A stretch of DNA of 64,000 bases from Acanthamoeba lenticulata (lineage: Eukaryota > Discosea > Longamoebia > Acanthamoebidae): NCBI GenBank assembly GCA_002179805.1, contig NAVB01000487.1, positions 1-64,000 on the forward strand, in the 5' to 3' direction. The stretch's first letter is position 1. Every line of letters begins with the position of its first letter. A program made the position numbers and the translations under genes. Shown piece after piece: positions 38,710-50,890 of this stretch. Under the pieces are notes generated by a model. It ran no database searches and was not told where the DNA came from. It saw only the letters and a program-made list of their open reading frames with translations.

Positions 38710-39402
38710 TCAAGACCGTCCAAACAGGCGAGCAAAGAAGGAGGGCTTCTCCTCGGTGGAGGGCACAACAGGCGTCTCTTTTGCCTTCTTGGCTTCCTCG
38801 GTGGAGATAACCGGTCCCTCTGTACAGACCACAACCGTCGTCAACGTGCGAAGATGAAGAAGGCAAGCAGCAGCGATCGACCGGGAGAGGCAGAAAGAGT
38901 GGAAAGGTACCGTAGTCCTCGTTCCATTTGACGCGCGAAGCGAGGAAGGCAGAGTGGCAGCGGGTGCCGTACTTGGCGTCGAGAAGAGGCGCCTCGGCCT
39001 CCTCGGCCGCTTGGCGGGCCGCCAGGCGAGCGGCACGCTTGATGGACATCACTTTAACTGGTCGCTTGCCTTTGAATTGCCGTGCCTCCTTGCTCCAGTA
39101 CTCTTTACTCGTGAATTAGTGATGGGCAGACTAGCATAGAAGAGGAGGGCGGCGGTACTCTGAATGTTTCGCTTGAAGATGAGGGGCTGGCCTTGGCTGG
39201 ACACAAAAGCTGATGCCGAGCGCGCAACTGCGAGGGAGGAGATGGGCACGTGAATCGGAAATGAGCGGCAGAATTACACAAAGAACCGGCAATCGGAAAT
39301 TGTCCGTCGATTTAGTCAGTTTGCCCACATACCCACAACGGAGGGCGCGAGAGCCAAGCAAGGCTGGCCGCTGGCGACAACGGCAGGCGACCTCCGCAAC
39401 AT
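38710..39402 (-). CDS. Small probable mitochondrial protein, unknown function
   Basis: Exons join to MLRRSPAVVASGQPCLALAP (Arg- and Ala-rich, no acids, like a mitochondrial presequence), then RSASAFVSSQGQPLIFKRNI, then IKVMSIKRAARLAARQAAEE, RCHSAFLASRVKWNEDYG and finally PSTEEKPSFFARLFGRS. The total is about 120-140 residues. There is an amphipathic basic helix and a single Cys. I cannot name a family. The gene shape (short exons, proper GT-AG borders, convergent with the CobW gene) supports it being real. Joins are my own and could be off by a codon or two. Confidence 0.5.
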
Positions 39403-39556
39403 CTCTTGTAGTAAAGCAGAAAACAAACAAGCAAGAAATCATTTTTCCTGATCTCTGTTTTTTTTGAGCGGCTAGTTTCCGGTTCATCTCGTTCTGTTCC
39501 CGCAGGCCGAAGTGGACCTCAACCCTCTCCGATCGTTTAGTCTTGCACTGCGAACC

Positions 39557-40219
39557 ATGGCGTCTTTCTTCGAGGATACCTTCGAGGTCAAGAACATCGA
39601 TCCCGAGGGCAAGGTCTTTGACAAAGGTACATTCAATTCATCCATGCATCAGCAGAATTATATGTAAAATTCATTCGCCACATGTGCTGCTCTTGGTTCA
39701 CCATCTTGAGCAAGTAGAGTAAAAAGATGGGAATTGATAAAATAAAAATTGACGTCTCTATTACCAGTGTCTCGGCTGGAGTGCAGCAGCGTGAGCTACG
39801 ACATGCAGCTGCTTCTCGATGTCAACACAGACATCTACCCAGTGGATCTGGGCGACAAGCTTACTGTGGCGCTTGCCAAGAGCCTTACGGACAACGAAAT
39901 GGACGATGGCGTCTTCGACCAGAGCGGCCGAGCGTCACTCGCCGACGAGTACGAGTACGTCATGTACGGCAAGGTGTTCAAGTGCATTGAAGACAAGGGC
40001 TCTAAAGTGTGCGTACATGCCTTCCTTTCCCCATCATGTCTGTGCAATGCCCCCTATGTTCACGTACTTGCGCATCGCTGACGCTTTGGGCGCGCTCTCT
40101 TCTGCAGTTCTACGTTCGTCTCCTTCGGCGGGCTGTTGATGATGCTCAAAGGCGATGCTGCTCAACTGGAGAAGATCACTGTCGACCATCGGATCTACCT
40201 GCTCATGAGGAAGGCATAA
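39557..40219 (+). CDS. RPB8: RNA polymerase I/II/III shared subunit Rpb8 (RPABC3)
   Basis: Three exons encode about 140 residues: [80 protein letters not shown] and, after an intron, [15 protein letters not shown] and [11 protein letters not shown]. These match Rpb8 block by block, including the terminal YLL(I/M)RK. It forms an OB-like fold on the large subunit of all three nuclear RNA polymerases. The start has the strong context ACCATGG. Introns at about 39628-39767 and 40009-40107. Confidence 0.95.
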
Positions 40220-40793
40220 GTCTGGATGTTGTTGTGGTGCGTGCACAGGCATGTGAATACAGTACTTGCCAAGACGTGCTCGCCAGCACTTTGAACTTCT
40301 TAGCTGGATGGGACTTAGCCGCGCCGCCACCTGCTGCCAGCGTTGGCTCCTGGCGGCGTAGCTCCGACAACAACAACGAAGGACTTCAATGGTGCCATCA
40401 CCACCGAAGGTCGTTGGCAAGTGTGGCGCACGACAGCCGCCATGCCCGCCGTAGACGCGAACTAGCAGTTGCCGTTGCCCAGAACGGCAGCGTGTGCATG
40501 TCGTGACGGAGCAGCTGCTCACCAGCACGAAGTCCGGGACCGCTTCGGCTGGTTAGCCCGTGAGCTCCCTTGGCGCTATGCTTGGCTCCGAGCGCAGAAG
40601 CTGTTGGAGAGGGACGACGAACAGGCCACGACACACAGGTCAACCTGGGGTCGCTGGCCGGATTTCTCTCTTTTCTCTTTTTTAAAGGAGAAAAAGAAAA
40701 AATAACGAAGCCCAAGGAAACGCTTGCGACCAGCGCAAACATTTTGTGGATTTAAAAATTATTATTTTTAAAAACAGATATACATCAACGCGC
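40220..40793. other. Intergenic region, Rpb8 3' side to SOSS-B 5' side
   Basis: 574 bp with mixed sequence, then an AT-rich stretch (about 40676-40770) near the next start. Long frames on either strand show no conserved pattern. I see no gene. Confidence 0.4.
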
Positions 40794-41564
40794 ATGAGCG
40801 CCGGAGGCAATCGCAAAGAGGGGCCTTCGCCGACACAAGGAGGAGGCTTCCCCCAGAAACGCATTGGCGGCAGCCCAGGCGGCGGCGGCGGCGGGCGAGG
40901 TGGTGGACCTGGTGCAGCGGCAGCGGGAGGGCGCGGTGGTGGGCGAGGTCATGGAGGACTTGGCCCAAGTGGCCCTTCACCAAGCAGCGGTGGTGCCAGC
41001 GGTGGAGGCGGTGGTGGCGGAGGACCACCACAAAAGAGAAAGATTTTCGAAATTCGACCTTACATGAAGATGATAGACTGCGTATTCATCGTCTTGGAGA
41101 AGGGCACAACGCACACCACAAATCAAGGCACTGTGGTGAACTGGCTCGTGGCCGATGAGACAGCCTCCATCTACTTCTCGGTCTGGGGCGACAACACCGG
41201 CTGCGAAACGCTCAAGGAGAACGACATCATCCAATTACGAGCAGGCTACGCGACGCTCTTCCAAGGCAAGAACCTCATCCTTTACGCCGGCCGCTATGGC
41301 TCCATTCAGCGCGTTGGCGAGTTCACCATGCTTTTCACCGAGTCACCCAACATGAGCGAGATTGCTTGGGAGTTCGATCCGCAGCATCCTGGAAAGACCG
41401 AGAAGCTCATCCCTGTTTGGCCTTCACCTGGATCCTCCTCCGTGGGTGGTGGTGGCGCTGCTGCAGCGTCTCCCTCTCTGGGTTCTGCTACACTTGCCAT
41501 GGGCGGAGCCCTCTCCTCCTCTTCCACAACACCCGTGCCTTCCTCCCCCCACTTGGCCCCATAG
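40794..41564 (+). CDS. SOSS complex subunit B / hSSB1-like single-stranded DNA-binding protein
   Basis: Intronless gene. A Gly/Arg-rich N-terminal region (about 80 residues with long Gly runs and an RG-rich patch) precedes an OB fold that aligns with human NABP1/2: FIVLEKGTTHTTNQGT, LVADETASIYFSVWGDNTG, LKENDIIQLRAGYATLFQGK and NLILYAGRYGSIQRVGEFTM, followed by ESPNMSEIAWEF. SOSS-B binds ssDNA at double-strand breaks and at stalled transcription with Integrator subunits. Human homologues start directly with the OB fold; here the Gly-rich region is at the N-terminus, and a Ser/Ala/Pro-rich tail follows. The RGG-like stretch could add RNA or DNA contacts (inference). Confidence 0.88.
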   Translation: MSAGGNRKEGPSPTQGGGFPQKRIGGSPGGGGGGRGGGPGAAAAGGRGGGRGHGGLGPSGPSPSSGGASGGGGGGGGPPQKRKIFEIRPYMKMIDCVFIVLEKGTTHTTNQGTVVNWLVADETASIYFSVWGDNTGCETLKENDIIQLRAGYATLFQGKNLILYAGRYGSIQRVGEFTMLFTESPNMSEIAWEFDPQHPGKTEKLIPVWPSPGSSSVGGGGAAAASPSLGSATLAMGGALSSSSTTPVPSSPHLAP

Positions 41565-42325
41565 CGCATGTGGCCGAGCCTTGTGCTTCGTTCTTCTTCG
41601 CCATTTTATGGCAAACAATGTTTTTATTTTATTTTATTCATTTTTTATTGTACTGGTGGTGGTCATATGTGGAGCGCGTTGCGTTTATCTCCAGTTCGGG
41701 CCTGAGCGGTAGAAGTTTAATGAACTTACTAGTACTCTGGCTCAGAGTGTCGTCAGCAAGGACATCAAACGTTTCATTGTGGATGATGAGCACCTGGTGT
41801 TTGGCGTGGCTCCTTGTGTCGATCCGTCTTCCGGAATCACTCCAGCTAGGGCTTCGTGAATTGCGTCAATCAACGCCATTGTAGCGCTCACAGGAGCAGC
41901 ATCAGCCACGTCGCCCGCTTCATCTCCCTGCTCAAAAGGTTCTGACTGCCACCTATCCTGTTTGGTTCCCGTCTCTTCTTCCTGCTACACAGCTCCAGAG
42001 AGTTGTGATATGATGGTGAATTTTCCCACAACCTTGATATATAGGGCAAACTCGCGAAATGGTCGCATGGCAGACCAGACAGCATGCAGAGGACCGGATA
42101 GCTATAGCAGGTCTACTTGTCCCACGGGCAGTCGCTTGCACTTACCAGGGTTTTAGCGCAGGAAAACAACCACAAAAACAGTTTTCTCCAAAGAAGAAAA
42201 CTATTTTCTCGGCTCCACGTAGCGGGGACGTGCAACGAACGTGATTGATCTCTCTTTCTCACTTGTGCCCACGCTGCGGCACACGAACCCAATCCACTAC
42301 CTTCCTTCCAATCAATACATCAATC
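41565..42325. other. Intergenic region with a CPWD-repeat relic
   Basis: 761 bp between SOSS-B and Ecm29. A - strand frame from ATG 41880 (MALIDAIHEALAGVIPEDG) is short and lacks support. Positions 42110-42150 closely match 1930-1968 (the NGCPWD repeat of the decayed F-box gene at 1871), on the - strand. The rest shows nothing recognisable. The last 80 bp should hold the Ecm29 leader. Confidence 0.5.
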
Positions 42326-45300
42326 ATGGCAAACTCTCAACCTGTGGCCACGCTAGATGAAGAAACACAGAAAGATGTGCAGGTACGTCACGCCACTCCT
42401 GAACAACCACCAAACGATTCTGCTGTATTCACATGGCACGCATAGCTCTTGGATCGAGTGTTGTTCAAGTTTGCTATGGTAAGCGAGGCCGCTGCGGTCG
42501 AGGGCGCAGTCGCGTCCTTCCTTGTGCCCGTCCTCTCCAAGCTCGCCAGCCCCTCACAAACAACACGAAATAAGGCACGCATTGAGTCGTCCTCGCGTGG
42601 TGCTGAGTCGGGTTTTGTTATTGTGCGTCTTCTTACAGAGTGACTCACTACAGGTCCTCGAAGTGCTCAACCACATCAGTAAACGCGTCAAGACTCAGCC
42701 CAGCATCAAGCTACCATTGGCCGACCTCGTGCAACAGTATGTAACGCCCGACGCCTCCACCATCGTGCAGAACGTTAACATCATTTATCTCGGTACGTCC
42801 ATCCTCTCCTTTTGAGTTCGAGTGCCCACACTTGTTGTTGATCTCGACTATCATGAACAGAGATGGCATTCGAGCGGGCCACCAAGGAGGACCAGTCCGC
42901 GGTGGCGCCAACGCTCTTGGATGGGCTCCAGAGTCGACCGCTCAAGCATCAGGCCATCCTCCTGCGACTGGCCGTACGTTCTCCACCTCCTCCTCCTCCT
43001 CCTCTTCCTTCGCCTCTTCACCAGCATCGGCCTCTTATGTACGCACCCGGGTGGTCTTGTGGGCTCAGGTGCCGCGTATTGTGGCCCGATATCAGCAACG
43101 CGAGCTGGTGCGCGAGAAGATTGTTCCGCCGGCCTTCTTCCGCGATGCGGCCGTCAAGAAGGCCTTCCTTGACTTTCTTCTCGACGTGCTCCTCATGGTG
43201 CCCCTCCGGCTCGACGACACCAGGCACGCTCGCCGCCACCGCACTCGGCCAAATTTATTTCTGGCCTAACTGGTGTTCAACAAACAGTGTGTCTGGTGCT
43301 CCTGCCGCGGCCACGGCCTCTGCGCCGTCGTCGCCCAGCACAGCGCCCGCAGCTCCAAAGACTGTCACCGTACCCGGCCTAAGCACGACCGCCATCCAGC
43401 GAGTCATGGGCTCTGCTCGTGTACTCGCGTCGCAGCCGCTGACAGAGTATAAGGTACGCGCAAGGATTATTCGTATTTTATTTTGAATTATGCGTTTATT
43501 ATGATCCTTGAATGTGTTTTCTTCATTTTTGTTAAATTTTGTGACCCACGCGCCTGTCAGGCGTCAATTGTCAACTTTCTCGCGTCGGGCGTGCTGGACG
43601 ATGAGCCCAACGCTATCTTGCCTCATCTTCTCATCGCCTCGAGCGACACGCACCACAGCATCAAGGACGACGGCCATGCCGCCTTCAAGAAACTGGAGAA
43701 CGTCAACTTTGAGGACCCTCAGGTATGCGTGGTGGTCCTCCATTTTGAAGACGGTGGTGCCCGGCACTCTCTAACACCACACACGCACACAGTTGGTGAA
43801 CAGGTTGATGGACCTCTTCCAGGGAACGCCTGCCTCGGACAAGTCCACACCGGCAGAGGACCGCCGCACGCCGGCCGACTCGGTCCTGCGCGAAAAGATT
43901 CTCCTCCAGCTCCAGCGCTCCACACTCGCAGGTACCACCGGCTTGTGTGGCCCATTCGGACCTCTCATAATGATGGCGGGCTCACTTTTATTCAACAATC
44001 TCTATCTTTTTCTTTTTGTGTCCATGGTGGCAGCCAATTCGTTCCCACGCACGCTGCAGATTATCTTTGAGGCCGTCTTTGGGGCGACTTCGCCAGCGCG
44101 AATCAAGCGGGCCGGCCTGTCCTTTGTGCAGGCCGTCTTTGAGAAGGTCTCTCTTCTCCTGTTCTTGCTCCCCCCCAACACTTGGCAGCCATTCACTGGC
44201 AACGCGTGTGGTGGCTCACCTATTTGTGCCCAAACAGGCCTCAGAGGCAGCGCTGAAGCCCATGTCGCCGCTCATCTACGCCAGCGTGGTGAAGCTGCTA
44301 GGCCAGCTGCAATCCGGCGAGGACTCCACCGGTTCGTATGCTCATGTGTCCGGCTTTGGCTAGGCGTAAACTAACGTCACTAAAACCAAAACAATCAGAG
44401 AACCAGCTGCTGCGCGGGTCGGCCTACGTGACGCTGGGCACCATCGGCAAGCGCATGCCCCATCTCCTCACCCAAAGCGGCGACCTGGCCATCCTCGAGA
44501 TGCTCTTCAACCGCATTAGCTCCGAGCCCGAAGCCGGTACTTGTTTACCACCAAGGGTGGGTATCATTGTGACTCGCGCTTATCATCATCATCATCATCA
44601 TCTGTTTGCGTGCGCCAGTACGCGGGTCAGTGCAGGATGCCCTCAAGCTGCTGGTGCCCGCCTTCAAGACCCTCAACGACGCCCTCTACACCAAGCTCGA
44701 GGCGCTGTTGCTAGCCAGCGTGGAGCGCGTACGTGTCCAATCACCGTTGGTGTCTCGCCCTTGTCTCTCGTCGGCACTCTCTGACCGTGTGAGTGTGCAT
44801 CTTGCGACGCAATAGGCCGAGTACCAGGCGCGCCTCGTTGCCGTGCAGTATGGTACTTGCGACCCGCTCCTCAGTCCGGCCCTCTTTGCTCACTGCTGAC
44901 TCTCTTTTTTTTTCTTCTTTTTTAATTTATAATCGCCTTTGACAGCCATCAAGATTTTCCCGTTCTCGCACGTGGTGAGCCGCTTTGTGTGCCTCCTTGG
45001 CGCCAGCGACGACCGGTCAGAGGTACGTTCCTTTTCTCCACTTCGGCGCGGGGTTGAAGTGGAGGGCCCCAGGAAGCTGATTGGCTGGTTGCAGGTGCGA
45101 GACGAGGCCAAGCGCGGGTTGCGGCCGTATGTGCACCATCACGTGGACATTATCTCCGACAGCACCCAGCCCTACCCGTCGTTCGTGGAGTTGGTGCGCT
45201 TCATCTCGAACCAAGTGGCCAAGCGCATGGAAAACCTCAAGCACGACAAGAATGCGCTCCCCTTTGCCGCGGCGAGCTACGAGGAGTGTCTGGCCTTCCT

Positions 45301-48300
45301 CCTCAAGTGCCTCCGCGACAACATCCGGCGCAGCGGCCGCACGTGGGCCGAGTTTCTGGCCGACCTCTCGTCTTCTCCCTCTACCAGCGATTGTCTTCCA
45401 CTCTACCGGTATTTCCTTCTTTTATCTTTTTTACTGTTGATATTTTTTAAATATTTTTTAATATGGGAAACAGGGACCTGCTGGAACTCGGGCTGGGAAC
45501 GCGCGGGGGGCCGACGCTGCACCACGTCGCGGCCAAGTCGCTCTACGCGACGCTCTACCACATGAGCGCGTCCGAGTTGGCCGAGTACTATGCGGCCAAG
45601 ATCGGGCTGTTCCTGGGCACCGCCAACGATCTGCTCTACACGGGCGCCCACGAGTCGCGCGAGATCGTGGCCCGGATCGTGGGCTATGCCGCCCCGCACC
45701 TGCCGGCCGCGCGAGTGCTGGAGATCATGCAGACCTTCTTGCCCCATCTCGACGCCAACGAGTTGAACGTCGACAAGGTTGAAGCCGCCATCAACACACT
45801 CGCGTACGTGCCGTCCAATTATTATTATTATTATATATATTTATTTTTTTACCAAAATATTTCTGCGCAGGTTCCTGATTTGCCGAGGCCTGCAGTCGGG
45901 CACGATGCCGCCTGAGTGCAAGCAGCCCTTTGAGGCCGCCGTGGCCAAGCTCGCCGACGTGCTGGGCCACCGGTCGGTCCAAATCAAGGTACGCCTTGAT
46001 CACTGCCGCCACAGCCATCCACCCATTCGCTGCGGCTAAGCCCGGCGGCGCCTTTTAGGTCTACGCCGTACGGGCACTTGGCGTGATCGGCCGTTATTCA
46101 CCTCTGCCTCTGCCGGAGGCCCAAGCTGAGGGGACCAGTGAAGCGGCGGGCACGCTCACCAAGGGCGGCCTCATCAAAAAGCTGACCGGCCTGCTCGGCT
46201 CCACCTCGGAGACCAGGCTCATCGAGCGCCTGGCGCTCGCCCTCGGCTACATCTGCGTCGGCGAGCCCGACACCAAGCACAAGGTATTGTGCATTAATTT
46301 TAAACCTATTCCGTATACCAGTTTTTTGAATGATTTTTTATCTTTTGTTTTCCGCGTGTTAGACGGAAATTCTGGAGGCCCTGTACGCGCTGGACAAGAA
46401 CAAGAGCGAGGAGATCCACTTCAGCGTGGGTGAGGCTCTCTCGTGCGTGGCGTCTGGTGCGGTCTCGGCCGCGGCCAAGGACCCGCTCCACCCCGAGATC
46501 GACGACCCGCTCGATGACGAGGACGACGTCGAGGTCAAGGAACAGCGAAAGAAGAAGCAAAAGCTGGAGGCTAACAAGGCCGAAGAGCAGGACGAGAACG
46601 CCAAGCGACTTCAAGAAGAGCAGCGCGCGCGGCAACAGGCCGTGGTTGACGTGCCGCACCCAGAGGTGATGGAGGCCATGCTCACCAAGCTCTTTGCGCT
46701 GATCCAGTCCGGGGCCAACCTCAGCCGCAGCGCCGCCGCCATCTGGCTGCTGTCCCTGCTGCAGCACTCGTCCACCCACCCGGTGCTCCGCAGCAAGCTG
46801 GCGCTGGTCCAAGCCTACTTCTCCCGCCTCCTCGCCGGTACTCCCGCCCCGCCAGTTTGTAGTGCCCGGTGGGCTGATGGTGATGATGACTTGACAACTG
46901 GTGAAATTGATGACGACGACAGACAACAACGAGGTGACGCAGGAGGTTGCGTCCAAGGGCCTGGTGATGGTCTACGAGCTGGGCGATCCCAGCATGAAGC
47001 GCCAGCTGGTGGACAACCTCGTGGCCACGCTTGCCACGGGCAAGGCCAAGCAAGCCGCCGAGGTCCAGCGCAAGGACGAGACGTACGCGCTCTCTCTTTT
47101 CCTTCTCCTGCGTCATCACCAGGTCGTGGCTGACGTCACGACCGAACATGTGTATGTGGGGTGTCGACTGTTCAAGGGAGGTCATCCCGGAGGGCGCGCT
47201 GGGCACCATGCCGTCGGGGATGGGCGGCGGTCTGTCGACCTACAAAGAGCTCTGCTCCGTCGCCAATGAACTGGTACCGCCTCCCTCCGATGTGCCGCGT
47301 GGCTTTGGTCTTGTGTGTCAGACACTGCAGAGCCTTGGCGTTGATCACGTGGCACCACTTTTTCCAACAGGGCCAACCGGACCTGATCTACCGGTTCCTG
47401 AACCTGGCGAGCCACCACAGCCTGTGGAACTCGCGCAAGGGCGCCGCCTTTGCCGCGACGGCGCTTGCCTCGCGGGAGGGCATGGAGTACCTCAAGCCCT
47501 TCCTTCCGACGCTCGTGCCTCTTCTCTACCGCTCGTCTTACGATCCCAACCCTCGCGTCGCCCAGGTTCGTCTTTTTTAAATTTTTTTTTAAAAAAACAT
47601 TGATTTTGGTTTCAGATTTATTGCAAAAGCTTACAAATTTGTGATGTTGGTATGGACAGTCAATGCGCAACATCTTGAACTCGGTGACGGACGCGCGCAA
47701 GGCGGCGGACGAGTACTTTGAGCCGATCATGAAGGAGCTCCTCAAGGGTCTCGTCTCGAGCGTGTGGCGCACACGCGAGTCTTCCTGCTACGCCATCTCC
47801 GACGCCCTCCAGAGCAAGCTTTACGGTACTTTTCTTTTCTTTTTTCTGTTTTAAAAGTAAATAAAATAAATAACAATTAAATATTAACCACTTTGTGTGC
47901 GCAGTGCATGTGGGGCCGTTCCTGAAGGACCTGTGGTTCCGATGCTTCCGCGTCATCGATGACATCAAGGAGTCCGTGCGCAAGGCCGCCATGTCCATGT
48001 TCCGCACGCTGTCGTCGCTCTCCGTGCGGCTGTGCGACCCGGTCTACACGAACCCGGAGCAAGGCCGCGAGGCCCTCGCCGTCATCATGCCTTTCCTCCT
48101 CACGGAGGGCCTCCACAGCCCCGTCAAGGAGGTTCTGGGCCTCACCATCGACCAGATCCAGAAGATCACCAAAGGTTCGTGCGTGTCGTGCGTGTTGTGT
48201 TGTGCGTCGTACGCTAATCTCGTGTGTCGTGTCCTGAACAGTGGCGGGCGCGTTGCTGAGGCCGCACGTGCCAGAGATTGTGCACGTGTTGGTGGAGTCG

Positions 48301-50764
48301 CTGACGCAGTTGGAGCCGCAGGACTTCAACTACCTGGCCCTCCACGCCGACAAGGACTCGCAACGCGTGCTCGATCAGGCCCGCGTCAGCCTCAGTCGCC
48401 TTTCGCCCCTCAACGACACTGTGCGTCTCCCTCTGCTTTATTTCATCATTTGTTTATTGATTTATAGAAAAACTTATTTTTTTTTTGCTGACATTTTTTG
48501 GATTTCTATTCGCCAGCTGGACATCTGCGTGAAGTACGTTGATGAGTTCAATATGGGGCCGCTGTCAAAGGCCTTGCAAGAACTGTTTGCGCGCGGCGTG
48601 GGCCTTCCGACCAAGTGCGGCACGGCCCACATGGTCTCTTCGCTCGCCATGGTGGTACGGGCCTTCTCCACGCACCTCCCTCTCGTCCTTAAGGACGCTG
48701 TGCTGACGTGTCCTGCTCCCGCTGTGTGCGGCCGCCACCTGCAGTGTCCGCACGTGGTGAAGAGCGAGGCGCCGGCGCTGCTCAAGGCCCTGCGCGCCGC
48801 GCTCAAGGACAAATCGCCCATCGTGCGCTCGACCTACGCCAACGCCGCTGCTGCCCTGGCCCCGCTCACCACCCACGCGTCGCTCAAGCACTACGTCCTC
48901 CACCTCAAGGTCCACATTGCTGCGCAACTCTTCCTTTTCTCCTCTTTCTCCATTTTGTTGTCGTTTTAGTCATCGTCGGCTCACACGTGGTGGTTGCGTG
49001 GTACAGAAAATGTACACAGAGGGCGACGAGGTGGCGCGTGCGACGAGCGCGCAGTGCCTGCAGACCCTCGCGCGCAAGGACGTCGTCAAGGACCAGTTCA
49101 AAGTCATCGTCCCACTCGTGCTTCTCGGCAAGTACGTCAGCGATTTGCGTCTCGGTCCTCTTCTTGTTGTGCTCACCACGATGAACAGGAACGATGAGGG
49201 TGAGGAGACCCGCAAGCTATTCAAGGGCGTGTGGGACGAGATCGGAACGGCCAGCGTGGTCCAGCTCTACCTCAAGGAGATCCTCGACGCTCTTACCGAG
49301 TCCATCGGCGCCGCCTCGTGGGCCCTCAAGAAGCAGGTTCGCCATTTTATTTTATTTTATTTTATCATTTTATTTCAGTTTATTTCCTGATTTTCTGATC
49401 TTCTTCCTGCGTGGGGTACAGGGCGCGCTGACGCTGGCCGAGGTCGTGGAGAGCCAGACCAACGCCAACGCGCTGGCGCCTTACCTCGAAAGCCTCTTTG
49501 CGCTGCTCCTCTCTGGCCTCAAAGGCCGCACCTGGAATGGTCCGCACCAAACTCACATTCCTCATTTGGCCGCGAAGAAGAGCTCACGGCGCGTTTGTGT
49601 CGACACGCATCATGATCATCACAGGGAAGAGCGGGCTGCTGGTCGCGCTGGCCTCGCTGTGCCGCGTGTGCAAAGACCTGCTCCTCGCTCCCGCGACGAC
49701 AGGCGCGAAGCTGCCCACCCCTGAACAGCTGCTGGCGACGGCCATCGCCGAGTGCAAGAAGCGGGACAAGGAGTATAAGCAGCAGGCCATCACCACCCTC
49801 TCCACGCTCCTGACCGTCTTCCCGCAGATCAACGTTTACGCGCCCGTACGTGCTACTCCCCCCCCCGGGCCCGCACGTGATCGTTTTCGTTCTTTTTCTT
49901 TCTTTGTTGGATCTCACTGGTGCGCGCCAAAACCAGGCCAAGGCCGAGCTGGAGGGCGTGGCGGCCGGCGTGTTTGATGACGACGACGAGCAGGACGACA
50001 AGGGCAAGGAGCGTGAGTATGAAAGCAGCAACGACGCCAAGCAGCAGAAGGACGGCGGGGAGGAGGCCAGACGCGAGAAGGGCCTGCGCGAGCGGATCCG
50101 CGTTGCGGCGATCACGGCCCTGGGCCACGCCTTCCCGTCGGGCGACGGCGCCGACGCCGTGGCTGCGCAGCGCGAGCTCGTGGAGCCGCACTGCCGGTTC
50201 CTCGTAGCGCAGGCGCGCGCCTCGGTGGCGCTCTACCAAGTGCCGCTCCTCCAGGCCCTCGCCCGCTGCGTCCGCGTGTTGGCCCCTTCGTCGTCATCTT
50301 CTTCCTCTTCAAGTGACAGCGCTGATGTGGCGCCAATGGAGGTCGAGGGCCAGCCCGCCTCCACAGCGAGCATCCTCAACCCGGGCCTCATCCGAGAGCT
50401 CCTCGACCTCTGCTGGTTCGTCGCCGGCGACACCAAGGTGCGTTCTTCGGATCCATTGATGGCAATGAACCAACAACAATACCTCACACGCGTGGTTGTG
50501 TCGCCCCAAAAGTTCCCGTCAGTCCGGCAGGCTGCGCTGGAGCTCGTTCGCGAGGTGGTCGCCAAGTGCAAGCACCGTACGTGATGCCGTATTGCTCGCC
50601 CTTTCCTCATCACGATCATTCTCACCTGCTTCATCACAGACCGGGAGCTGATGGACGAAGCGCTCGTGGCGGAGATCAAGGCCGAGTTGGAGCGGGCGCG
50701 GGCCGACACGTCGCAGCTGCTGCTGATCCACGCCATCCTCAACGACCTGCCCCAAAAGCCGTGA
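42326..50764 (+). CDS. ECM29: Proteasome adaptor and scaffold protein Ecm29
   Basis: A giant HEAT-repeat protein in some thirty short exons; it tethers the 19S particle to the 20S core and links proteasomes to endosomes and quality control. The N-terminus ([52 protein letters not shown]) is the Ecm29 N-terminal domain, including [16 protein letters not shown]. Also typical are [44 protein letters not shown]-type HEAT helices, and the late segments [20 protein letters not shown] and [12 protein letters not shown]. Two low-complexity acidic inserts occur (about 46500-46640 and 49970-50040). The C-terminus is [13 protein letters not shown]. The start has [19 protein letters not shown]. With Rpt2 at 20 kb, two proteasome genes lie in this window, though not adjacent. 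Confidence 0.93.
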
Positions 50765-50890
50765 ACGGCCTTTTTTGTTGTGAATAAAAACAACCAATCC
50801 AATTATTTTCTTGTTTTTATATATATCATTATTGGCTGGTCTTTCCTGCGGCGTCTTACAGGAAAAGAAGCAAGCCAACACAACAAGACA

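Noticed and set aside
41745..41880. Small - strand frame MALIDAIHEALAGVIPEDG as a gene
   Set aside because: Too short, no splice partner or conserved neighbour found, in a region with other relics.
20066..50764. Rpt2 and Ecm29 as a proteasome gene cluster
   Set aside because: They are 20 kb apart with many unrelated genes between; co-location is most likely chance.
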